64,000 nt of DNA from an uncultured Winogradskyella sp. (GTDB taxonomy: Bacteria > Bacteroidota > Bacteroidia > Flavobacteriales > Flavobacteriaceae). A program made the translations under genes and the position numbers. Shown here one piece after another: positions 1 through 8,221 of the stretch. The stretch is from NCBI RefSeq assembly GCF_947495255.1, contig NZ_CANLYI010000010.1, positions 105,432-169,431 of the forward strand, read 5' to 3'. The first letter of the stretch is position 1, and the number at the start of each line of letters is the position of its first letter. The notes under the pieces were generated by a model. That model did no database searches. It was not told the DNA's origin and saw only the letters and a list, made by a program, of their open reading frames with translations.

Positions 1-1
1 T

Positions 2-3000
2 TTTAATGCCGAAGCCCAAGAAATTACGTTTGGCGAAACAAAAACAAATGCTAAAGGTGAATTTGAAGTCACCTTTAAAGCTTTACCAGATGAAAGTGTT
101 TCTAAAGATAATCTTCCTGTTTTTAATTATGAAATCACGGCAGACGTTACTGATATAAATGGCGAAACACGTTCTAGCTCTACCATTGTAAATGTCGGTT
201 ACCATGCTATGACGCTCAATATTTCAGCACCTGAGAAAATTAATAAGGGTAAAAACGAGATAGAATTCTCTATATATTCACAAAATCTGAATGGACAATT
301 TACACCTGCAAAAGGGGTATTAAAAATATATAAACTCAACGCACCAAACCGTGTTTTAAGAACAAGACCTTGGCAAGCACCAGATTACCAAACACTCTCT
401 GAAACAGAATTTAAAAACCTATTTCCACATGACCCTTATGACGACGAAGGTCAATTAACCAATTGGAAAAAAGGAGACGAAGTTTTTAGCACAACATTCG
501 ACACTGATAAGGACAAAACCATAACGCTCAAAAAGCTTAAGAAATGGAATTCTGGCCAATACATCATTGTTGCAGAGAGTAAAGATAAATTTGGACAACC
601 TATAAAAGACCAAATCTTCACATCGCTATTTAGTGATAAAGACAAGACCATAGCAGATAACCAAATCTATGAAGCACAGTTAGACCAATCGACTTACGAC
701 GTAAATTCTATTGCAAAACTAACCTTAGGTTCTGCTGCTAAAAACATCACAGTTACTGTAGAAATTGAAAAGGACAACACAGTTATAATGACACAGTTAG
801 TCCAACTCAACAATTCTAAAAAAACAATTAGCATTCCTGTAACAGAAGGTGATTTAGGCGGCTTTACAGTACACACGTCATTTGCAGCTTTTAACGAATA
901 TAAATCTCAAAGTTTTAATATCAATGTACCTTATCCGAGCACTGCTTTAGACATTGAAACCACCACTTTTAGAGACAAACTACAACCAGGACAAGATGAA
1001 ACTTGGAGTTTTAAAATTAAAGGACCAAAAGGTGACAAAGTATCTGCAGAATTATTGGCTAGCATGTATGATGCATCTTTAGATGAATTTAAAGGACACC
1101 ATTGGAGTTTTAATCCCATAAGCAATCCTAATTATTCTGGAAGAATTCATAAAAACTCAAGACAGAGTTTTGGGCACACCAGCTTTAGGGTTCACAACCA
1201 ATTCAATACTACAGCATCTTATCCTTACCAAGGTTATGACCAATTAAATTGGTTTGGATTTTATATTGGAAATAATCAATATTTGAGAAGAGGTTATGCC
1301 AGTATGAAACGCATGGCGGCACCAGAGGTAGTTATGATGGTTGAAGATTCTGCTGAATCTGAAGAAGTTGTAGTTGTTGGATACGCAACCACGACGAAAG
1401 AAGCCTATACAGGAACAGCGTCTAAAATAGCTATAGAGAATGAAATAAATTCCGAAAATTTATCAAACAACGCAAAATCAGATTTAGACAACATCCAAAT
1501 AAGAAAAAACCTAAACGAAACTGCGTTCTTCTTTCCTCAATTACAAACAGACAAAGAAGGCAATGTTAGTTTCAATTTTAAAACACCAGAAGCATTAACC
1601 AAATGGAAACTGCAACTCTTGGCGCATACTAAAACTTTAGAAAGTGGCACTACGCAACTAACAACGGTTACACAAAAAGAGTTGATGGTAATACCTAATA
1701 CACCACGTTTTTTACGAGAAGGCGATAAAATTAGAATTAGCACTAAGATTGCTAATCTAACAGAAAATGCTTTAGATGGTGTTGCACAATTATTGCTTAC
1801 AGACCCTATTACTGGTAAATCTATTGATGGTGAATTATCAAATGCTTATAATGATTTAGGCTTTAAAGTAGATGCCAAAGGCAATACACAAGTAACTTGG
1901 AATTTAGAGATTCCGGAAGGTATACAAGCAGTACAATATAAAATTATTGCTAAAGCAGGTGCTTTTAGTGATGGTGAGCAAAATGCCTTACCTGTTTTAT
2001 CTAACAGAATGCTAGTTACAGAAACGATGCCAATGTGGATACGTTCTAATCAAACAAAAACATTCACTTTAGATAAACTGAAGAATACTACCTCAACAAC
2101 ACTGAGTCATCATAAATTAACTTTAGAAATGACATCGAATCCAGCTTGGTATGCTGTACAAGCGCTGCCTTATTTGATGGAATATCCTTATGAGTGTAAT
2201 GAGCAGACATTTTCACGTTACTATGCCAATGCATTAGCACAACACATTGTACAATCGAATCCTAAAATTGAGGCCGTTTTCAATCAATGGAAATCGACTG
2301 ACGCATTACTTTCAAATTTAGAAAAGAATCAAGAATTGAAATCATTATTGATTCAAGAAACACCTTGGTTACGTGATGCACAATCTGAAACCGAACAGAA
2401 AAAACGCATTGGACTGTTATTCGACCTAAATAAAATGAATAACGAATTACAATCTGCCATAAGAAAACTAAAGAACAACCAACACAGTTCTGGAGCTTGG
2501 CCTTGGTTTAATGGTGGACGCGATAATCGCTACATCACGCAGCATATCATTGCTGGATTTGGGCATTTAAAACAACTAAATATCTCACAGAGCAATAGCG
2601 AGGAATCTATGATTCAAAATGCTTTACGTTATTTAGATGCAGAATTTGTTCAAGAATATAAAAACATCAAAAAATATAATAAAGATGCAGATTTAAGTAA
2701 AGACCACCTATCACAAATGCAACTGCATTATTTATACACACGAAGTTTTTATCCTGAAATTAAGCCTAATAAAGAAGTGCAGACCATAATGGATTATTAT
2801 CAGACTCAGATTCAGAAATATTGGTTAAAACGTTCTTTATATGCCAAAGGATTAATGGCTTTAACCATGCACAGAATGGATGACGAGAAAACTGCTGGTA
2901 AAATTATAAAGTCGCTAAAAGAAAACAGTATTACTTCAGATGAATTAGGAATGTATTGGAAAGCAAATACGAATTCTTGGTATTGGTACCAAGCACCAAT

Positions 3001-3847
3001 TGAAACACAAGCCTTAATGGTTGAAGTGTTCTCTGAAGTTGGCACTATCATTCAGAGCGAAGCGAAGAACCTTGAAGTTATAGACAATTTGAAAATTTGG
3101 TTACTTAAGAACAAGCAAACCAATCAATGGAAAACCACTAAAGCGACGACTGAAGCAGTATATGCCTTACTACTTCAAGGAAGCGATTGGTTGAGCGTTA
3201 CAGAACAAGTGGACGTTAAAGTTGGTAATGAAAGACTCTCACCTTCAACATTAGAAAATGTAAAAGTGGAGGCTGGTACAGGTTACTATAAAAAATCTTG
3301 GACAGGATCTGAAATTAAACCAGAACAAGCTGATGTTACCATCACTAAAAAAGGAGAAGGTATTGCTTGGGGAGCTTTATACTGGCAATATTTTGAAGAT
3401 TTAGACAAAATTACCTCAGCCGAAACACCATTGAAATTGAGTAAAAAATTATTCTTAAAAACCAATACGGATAAAGGTGAAGAAATCACAGAAATTACCT
3501 CTGACTCAAAACTTAAAGTTGGTGATTTAATCAGAGTTAGAATAGAATTAAGAACCGATCGTACTATGGAGTTTGTACATCTTAAAGATATGCGTGCTTC
3601 TGGTTTAGAACCTATAAACGTTTTATCACAATACAAATGGCAAGACGGTTTGGGTTATTATGAAAGCACTAAAGACGCAGCCACAAATTTCTTTATGGAT
3701 TATTTACCAAAAGGTGTTTATGTCTTTGAATATGATTTAAGAGTGAACAACGCTGGAAATATGAGTAATGGCATTAGCACCATTCAAAGTATGTATGCTC
3801 CAGAATTTAGCAGTCATAGTGAAGGGATAAGAATAAAGGTGAATTAA
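2..3847 (+). CDS. alpha-2-macroglobulin family protein (5' end outside window)
   Basis: The reading frame is open from base 2, so the N-terminus lies before the window; 1281 codons are visible. The A2M core is recognisable around 1507-1630 (ETAFFFPQL, then a segment ending KWKLQLLAHT). A thioester-type motif Cys-Asn-Glu-Gln lies at 2195-2206, followed by an alpha-alpha toroid-like region containing GAWPWFNGG. Bacterial A2Ms are broad protease traps thought to protect the cell envelope; the retained CxEQ suggests the covalent-trapping form. Two oddities: a segment around 1361-1450 resembles the plug motif of SusC-type receptors (VVVVGYA followed by TGTASK), and bases 3041-3076 look like a coding copy of a flavobacterial intergenic repeat. 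The family call is secure; the target protease is unknown. Confidence 0.9.
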   Translation, partial: FNAEAQEITFGETKTNAKGEFEVTFKALPDESVSKDNLPVFNYEITADVTDINGETRSSSTIVNVGYHAMTLNISAPEKINKGKNEIEFSIYSQNLNGQFTPAKGVLKIYKLNAPNRVLRTRPWQAPDYQTLSETEFKNLFPHDPYDDEGQLTNWKKGDEVFSTTFDTDKDKTITLKKLKKWNSGQYIIVAESKDKFGQPIKDQIFTSLFSDKDKTIADNQIYEAQLDQSTYDVNSIAKLTLGSAAKNITVTVEIEKDNTVIMTQLVQLNNSKKTISIPVTEGDLGGFTVHTSFAAFNEYKSQSFNINVPYPSTALDIETTTFRDKLQPGQDETWSFKIKGPKGDKVSAELLASMYDASLDEFKGHHWSFNPISNPNYSGRIHKNSRQSFGHTSFRVHNQFNTTASYPYQGYDQLNWFGFYIGNNQYLRRGYASMKRMAAPEVVMMVEDSAESEEVVVVGYATTTKEAYTGTASKIAIENEINSENLSNNAKSDLDNIQIRKNLNETAFFFPQLQTDKEGNVSFNFKTPEALTKWKLQLLAHTKTLESGTTQLTTVTQKELMVIPNTPRFLREGDKIRISTKIANLTENALDGVAQLLLTDPITGKSIDGELSNAYNDLGFKVDAKGNTQVTWNLEIPEGIQAVQYKIIAKAGAFSDGEQNALPVLSNRMLVTETMPMWIRSNQTKTFTLDKLKNTTSTTLSHHKLTLEMTSNPAWYAVQALPYLMEYPYECNEQTFSRYYANALAQHIVQSNPKIEAVFNQWKSTDALLSNLEKNQELKSLLIQETPWLRDAQSETEQKKRIGLLFDLNKMNNELQSAIRKLKNNQHSSGAWPWFNGGRDNRYITQHIIAGFGHLKQLNISQSNSEESMIQNALRYLDAEFVQEYKNIKKYNKDADLSKDHLSQMQLHYLYTRSFYPEIKPNKEVQTIMDYYQTQIQKYWLKRSLYAKGLMALTMHRMDDEKTAGKIIKSLKENSITSDELGMYWKANTNSWYWYQAPIETQALMVEVFSEVGTIIQSEAKNLEVIDNLKIWLLKNKQTNQWKTTKATTEAVYALLLQGSDWLSVTEQVDVKVGNERLSPSTLENVKVEAGTGYYKKSWTGSEIKPEQADVTITKKGEGIAWGALYWQYFEDLDKITSAETPLKLSKKLFLKTNTDKGEEITEITSDSKLKVGDLIRVRIELRTDRTMEFVHLKDMRASGLEPINVLSQYKWQDGLGYYESTKDAATNFFMDYLPKGVYVFEYDLRVNNAGNMSNGISTIQSMYAPEFSSHSEGIRIKVN

Positions 3848-3897
3848 ACCATAATTTAATTAATTTTTATATCTTGATGCCTAACCCTAACTTAAAC

Positions 3898-5469
3898 ATG
3901 AAAAAAATTACAATTATTATTTTACTGCTCGTTAGTTTTACAAACTATGCACAAAGTGTTTCTTTAACAAAAAGTGCCATTTTTAAAGATTCTAAAAAGC
4001 ACAGCACTTTACTATTCTCTTTAGAAGACGATAATGGAGGCCTTGTAACCATAAGGTCCTATATTGGTGGCTTAATCCCAAAACTAAAAGGGTATTACAT
4101 TCAGTACTTTGACGCTAACTTAAAGTTAATAAAAGAAACCGATTATGAGGTAGATGACAACCACATTAAAAATGCTTTTATTAAAGATAATAAGCTTCAT
4201 ATAATTGAATATAACCACGACAAAAAAGCTGATAAAATTATCTTTAATGCCGTTTCTGCAAATCTTAAAGACTTAAAGTTTAGCAAAAAGGAAATTTTAT
4301 CTTTTTCTGAAGATAACCTTCAAAAGTATTTTGGTGTTATACTATTTCCTTTCTTTATCAATAATCTTTCTCAACTAGATGGAGACCATATGGGAGAAGT
4401 AGTAATGTCTAGTACAAATCAATACTTCGTTATAAACTTTGACTTTAATAATAAAGATAAAGAGACCCATAAAATTTTTGTTTTCAACACCAATTTCGAA
4501 AAAGTTTACGAGCAATTAATTCAAAAAGATATTAAAGACAAATACTTTGATTATAACAGTATAGATGTTGATGACATCGATGGAACAGTTTATTTTTTAG
4601 GTAAATCTTTTGAAAACAATTCTAGACGATCTAAGAAAAAAGGGAAGGCCAATTACCATTTTGAACTTTTTAAAGTAGATGCTGATGGTCAAAAAAATAT
4701 AAGCTTTAAACATGCTGATAAATTTATCTCTTCTTTAGAGTTAATAAAAACTGACAACCGTTTGGCATGTGTAGGTTTTTATGGCGAAAAAGACCAAGGA
4801 CGATATAATGGTGTTAGCTTATTTAATTTAGACCCAGAAAATCTTCAAATGAAGAATGAAAAATTCACACCTTTTTCTGAAGAATTTATGACTGACAAAT
4901 ACGGTAACAAAGAAGGAAAAAAAGATAGAAAAAAGAAAAAAGGTCTTCACAATATTGATTTTAAAGGTGTTTATATGATGGCAAATGGTGATATAATCAT
5001 TAATGCAGAAGAATTCTATTGGACAACACATACTTCAATGAGTGCAAATGGAGGGATGACAACCTATACCATTTATCATTTTGATGATATTATGAGTATA
5101 AGATTAGATAAAGAAGGTAATTTAAAATGGGCTAGAAATATAAATAAAGCACAAACTGGTTTTAGTAATAGTTCTTTTACATCAATACCTGTAGGAGAAA
5201 CTTCTTATTTTTTCATTAACTGTTCTGACAAAATAAAAAAACTAAGTGCAGACAGAATTGCATTTAGGCAAACCAAAGCAAAAAAATCTAATCTTTACAT
5301 GCTTTCAATTAATGCCGAAGGCCATATTGATTTTGAAAAATTAATAGATGATAAAGATTCTAAAGTCTACTATAAAGTAAATAATGGCAATGCAAATATT
5401 AATAATCAAACCGTCATTTTAACTGGAAAACGAAAAAAGAAAACAAGGATATTAAAAATTAAAATATAA
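3898..5469 (+). CDS. secreted protein of unknown function
   Basis: I do not recognise a named family. The chosen ATG at 3898 gives MKKITIIILLLVSFTNYAQS, a clean signal peptide ending in the YAQ cleavage form common in Bacteroidota. The frame also opens upstream (TTG 3874, ATG 3877), but that would put eight polar residues before the signal peptide. The mature part (about 500 residues) is rich in Lys, Asp, Phe and Tyr, with repeated FKVDADGQ- and LDKEGNL-like strands suggesting a beta-propeller or beta-repeat fold; this is inference. It lies 50 bp after the A2M gene on the same strand and ends at a strong terminator, so the two may be co-transcribed. Likely periplasmic or cell-surface. Confidence 0.75.
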   Translation: MKKITIIILLLVSFTNYAQSVSLTKSAIFKDSKKHSTLLFSLEDDNGGLVTIRSYIGGLIPKLKGYYIQYFDANLKLIKETDYEVDDNHIKNAFIKDNKLHIIEYNHDKKADKIIFNAVSANLKDLKFSKKEILSFSEDNLQKYFGVILFPFFINNLSQLDGDHMGEVVMSSTNQYFVINFDFNNKDKETHKIFVFNTNFEKVYEQLIQKDIKDKYFDYNSIDVDDIDGTVYFLGKSFENNSRRSKKKGKANYHFELFKVDADGQKNISFKHADKFISSLELIKTDNRLACVGFYGEKDQGRYNGVSLFNLDPENLQMKNEKFTPFSEEFMTDKYGNKEGKKDRKKKKGLHNIDFKGVYMMANGDIIINAEEFYWTTHTSMSANGGMTTYTIYHFDDIMSIRLDKEGNLKWARNINKAQTGFSNSSFTSIPVGETSYFFINCSDKIKKLSADRIAFRQTKAKKSNLYMLSINAEGHIDFEKLIDDKDSKVYYKVNNGNANINNQTVILTGKRKKKTRILKIKI

Positions 5470-5471
5470 TA

Positions 5472-5504
5472 AAAAAAGCTTCCATTTTCTGGAAGCTTTT
5501 TTTT
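5472..5504. terminator. bidirectional terminator
   Basis: Inverted repeat with arms AAAAAAGCTTCCA and TGGAAGCTTTTTT around a TTTTC loop. The A tract on one side and T tract on the other let it serve both the plus-strand gene ending at 5469 and the minus-strand gene ending at 5519. Confidence 0.9.
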
Positions 5505-5518
5505 GATATCTCAACATG

Positions 5519-6247
5519 TTAAAAACTCAACTGATCTTTAAAAATATAGGATTGTCTTCTAGAGATTTCAATTTCTTCTCCAGAATTCATTTCTATTTTT
5601 AGCTTTCCGTTAAACCATGACACTACCTTTTTAACATGATTAATATTAATAATCTGTTGCCTATTTGCTCTAAAAAAAACATCTTGAGGAAGTTTGTCTT
5701 CAATTTGAGCGAGTGATTTATAAATTAAAGGTTTGTTTGAATCAAAAAAGACTCTGGTGTAATTCCCAACGATTTCAAAAAGTGAAATGTCTTTAATTTT
5801 CACCAACCAACAATTTTCTCCGTCTTTTATAAAAATCTGCTTATCTAAACTTAGTCCTTCTTGTTTTTTACCTAAAGAAGTCCCTAAATTCTCATTTTCT
5901 ATAACTTTAGCTATAGAACTAGAAAAACGCTTCTGACTTATAGGCTTCAGTAAATAATCGAATGCATTATACTCAAAAGATTTGATGGCATATTCATCAA
6001 AAGCTGTAGTAAAAATAGTGATTGGCACCTCATCTAACATTTCTAAAAGCTCAAAACCGTCTTTTTCTGGCATATTAATATCTAAAAAAAGCAAGTCTGG
6101 ATTAGTTTTATTAATAAGCTCAAAACCATCATCGACATTTTCAGCTTCACCAATAAGTTCAATTTCTTTATGTGCTTTAAAAAGTTCCTTTAACTCATTG
6201 CGAGCTAAACGAGAATCTTCAACAATGACTGCTTTTAAGGTTATCAT
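5519..6247 (-). CDS. LytTR-family response regulator
   Basis: A 242-residue two-component regulator. The receiver domain (about 1-120) has the acidic pair E10-D11, phospho-acceptor D56 in LFLDINMPEKDG, T80/T81 and K101 in YLLKP. The C-terminal LytTR DNA-binding domain (about 135-240) has FFRANRQQIININHVKK and ends near ISRRQSYIFK. LytTR proteins bind direct repeats about 21 bp apart, usually upstream of the promoter. The start overlaps the kinase stop by four bases (ATGA), so the pair is translationally coupled. Two sets of 21-bp-spaced direct repeats nearby (8098-8139 and 10635-10676) are candidate binding sites, implying autoregulation and control of the S9 peptidase. The family call is firm; the regulon is inference. 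Confidence 0.95.
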   Translation of the reverse strand: MITLKAVIVEDSRLARNELKELFKAHKEIELIGEAENVDDGFELINKTNPDLLFLDINMPEKDGFELLEMLDEVPITIFTTAFDEYAIKSFEYNAFDYLLKPISQKRFSSSIAKVIENENLGTSLGKKQEGLSLDKQIFIKDGENCWLVKIKDISLFEIVGNYTRVFFDSNKPLIYKSLAQIEDKLPQDVFFRANRQQIININHVKKVVSWFNGKLKIEMNSGEEIEISRRQSYIFKDQLSF

Positions 6248-7302
6248 ACTAAAGGCATTTTTATAGTAGCAACTACTTCGTTTTCTATCTCTTTTAAGGT
6301 AAATGTAGCGTCTTTTCCATAGAGCAGTTCAAGTCGCTTTTTTATGTTTTGTAATCCTAAATGTGTAGAATTTTCACTTTTTTGTAGTGTTCCAGAATTG
6401 GCAACTATAATTTGTAATTGGTTGTCCTTAATAAGCGTTGAGAGTTTCACTTCTCCTCCACTCTTTATATTTGAAATACCATGTTTAAGTGCATTTTCTA
6501 CCAACATTTGAATAATCATTGGAGGAATTTGCTTGTTTAACGTCTCTGAATCAATGTTAGTTTCAAATTGTAAACGATTTTCAAACTGAATTTTAGATAT
6601 CTCAACATAGTTTTCTACCATTTCTAATTCATCTTCTAATGAAATAGAATTAACATCACTCTTTGTCAGTGAATACCTTAACGTTTCTGATAAACTAGTC
6701 AGCATTCCTCTTGCTTTGTCAACATCCTCTAACATTAACCCACGAATGTTATTTAAACTATTAAACATAAAATGTGGATTTATTTGCCCTTTTAAAGTAT
6801 TAAGTTGTGCTTCTTTTAAATTCGCTTCAAGCTGTAATTGCCTAACCTTAATAGTATTAATATGATGTACCAGTTTCAGAGTTAAAACAACGAACAACCA
6901 CACTACAAAGTAGGCTAAAAAATGAGGAACATTGGTTAACTTCTGAATTAGAGTTAAACTAATACTTCTTCCCATATAATACTCAATAGGAATATTTAAA
7001 ATAGGCCAAAGTAACATATGATAAAGAACTTGAGTCCCAATAACTACACCAATCAATTTATAAACATCTGTTTTAGTGTAGTTCCCTATATCAAAATAAT
7101 TTTCGATATAAAATAGTATTATAAAGGATAAAACGTAACCTAACAAGCCACACAATACACCCTCTACTATAAGGTAATTAACATAATTGGTTGGTATATC
7201 ACCTGAATACGAAATCTTATCTATAGTAAGCATTAATAATGCAAACACTACCCAACCAATAAGATTTAGAATCCAATACTTATAATTCGTTATTAATTTC
7301 AA
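6244..7302 (-). CDS. LytS/YehU-type sensor histidine kinase
   Basis: A 352-residue membrane kinase of the His_kinase (PF06580) type. Four hydrophobic segments (about 10-27, 43-65, 82-100, 127-145) form the sensor part. A short coiled linker precedes the phospho-acceptor H177 in GQINPHFMFNSLNN. The ATPase part has the N-box around N270 (MLVENALKHG) and a late glycine motif (GLQNIKKRL). No extracytoplasmic domain is visible, so the signal is probably sensed in the membrane. It phosphorylates the LytTR regulator encoded immediately downstream with a 4-bp overlap. A 60-bp gap separates it from the upstream membrane-protein gene, which probably belongs to the same transcript. Confidence 0.95.
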   Translation of the reverse strand: MKLITNYKYWILNLIGWVVFALLMLTIDKISYSGDIPTNYVNYLIVEGVLCGLLGYVLSFIILFYIENYFDIGNYTKTDVYKLIGVVIGTQVLYHMLLWPILNIPIEYYMGRSISLTLIQKLTNVPHFLAYFVVWLFVVLTLKLVHHINTIKVRQLQLEANLKEAQLNTLKGQINPHFMFNSLNNIRGLMLEDVDKARGMLTSLSETLRYSLTKSDVNSISLEDELEMVENYVEISKIQFENRLQFETNIDSETLNKQIPPMIIQMLVENALKHGISNIKSGGEVKLSTLIKDNQLQIIVANSGTLQKSENSTHLGLQNIKKRLELLYGKDATFTLKEIENEVVATIKMPLV

Positions 7303-7362
7303 TCGTTCTTTATTTGTTTTTATAAATATAATTGCAAGATATTAGATCAATCGCGTATAATA

Positions 7363-7866
7363 TTAATGTAATTCATTTTTAAGTGTTGCTTCTAATAATG
7401 CAATATTACTATCTACTTTCTTAAATGCCAACATTCCTAAAAATGAAACTAAAGCTATACCTAAAAGACCTACTGAAATCACAAAACTCACAGATTTATT
7501 ACTGAGCGCAAAAGGAATTAGAGTAATGGCGTATAAAGCCATAACAGGCATTTCGTATTTTTTACGATTAGACATATACTCCTTGAACTTTGACACACTA
7601 CTCTGTAAAGACATTTGCGTGTAAGACTTTTGCTTAATATCAGATACTTGTAGGTATTTTATAGTATAAACAATTTGAATAATTGCGCCTATTAGCAATG
7701 GAATTGCTTGTTCTAAATTACTTCGAAATTTAAAAGCCGTTACAAGTGAAAATACGGCTAAAAGTATTGCTGATAGTTTTGCCATTTTAGAACCAGCTAA
7801 TAATGCTTTAAAGTTTTTTAATTGATCCTGAAATATGTCTTGGGTGTTTGTTGCTGAATTTTTCAT
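7363..7866 (-). CDS. small membrane protein, first gene of the LytTR operon
   Basis: A 167-residue protein with four predicted membrane segments (about 30-46, 53-71, 104-121, 126-148) and a basic cytoplasmic loop between the second and third (KQKSYTQMSLQSSVSKFKEYMSNRKK). No family recognised. It directly precedes the kinase and regulator genes, so it may be a sensor partner or a target of that system; this is inference from order only. Its upstream region is unusual: only 20 bp separate the start codon from a 55-bp run of TTGA repeats, and a pair of candidate LytTR sites lies further upstream. A-rich sequence near the start (AAATTAATCATG) replaces a classical ribosome site. Confidence 0.8.
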   Translation of the reverse strand: MKNSATNTQDIFQDQLKNFKALLAGSKMAKLSAILLAVFSLVTAFKFRSNLEQAIPLLIGAIIQIVYTIKYLQVSDIKQKSYTQMSLQSSVSKFKEYMSNRKKYEMPVMALYAITLIPFALSNKSVSFVISVGLLGIALVSFLGMLAFKKVDSNIALLEATLKNELH

Positions 7867-7885
7867 GATTAATTTGATTGATTAA

Positions 7886-7943
<58 letters not shown>

Positions 7944-8097
7944 AAATTGATTTAATTAAATACAACTACAATGATAAACTCGACGATTGTTTTTACTAAA
8001 TTGAACATAATACTGTTGTTTTTTGATTGATGAAATCCATTCGTTTTTAATTGATAGTGTAAATATAGAACTGCAAGAGCGATTAAAAAACGAAATT

Positions 8098-8139
8098 ATG
8101 ATGAGTGGTAATTAGGATATGACGAGTGGAAATCATTTC
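8098..8139 (-). promoter_or_regulatory. candidate LytTR binding site (two direct repeats, 21-bp period)
   Basis: Read on the plus strand, ATGATGAGTGGTAAT starts at 8098 and ATGACGAGTGGAAAT at 8119, exactly 21 bp apart. That is the spacing LytTR dimers use. The pair sits after the S9 peptidase terminator and about 230 bp before the start codon of the membrane protein-kinase-regulator operon. The same paired motif occurs upstream of the peptidase gene. Confidence 0.65.
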
Positions 8140-8148
8140 ATATTTAAA

Positions 8149-8191
8149 CTAAAAAAAGCCTAATAAGAGAAACTCTTAAAAGGCTTTTTAC
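8149..8191 (-). terminator. terminator of the S9 peptidase gene
   Basis: Inverted repeat: on the minus strand AAAAAGCCT pairs with AGGCTTTTT, followed by a T run. An inner AAGAG/CTCTT pairing extends it. It lies 31 bp past the peptidase stop codon and separates it from the LytTR operon promoter region. Confidence 0.85.
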
Positions 8192-8221
8192 TAACTAAAA
8201 ATGATTGATTGGTTAACGTAT

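Noticed and set aside
2195..2206. A2M thioester loss
   Set aside because: The motif reads CNEQ; both Cys and Gln of the CxEQ thioester are kept, so it is probably functional.
3286..3636. 116-codon antisense frame in the A2M gene
   Set aside because: A shadow of the coding strand; no family-like motif.
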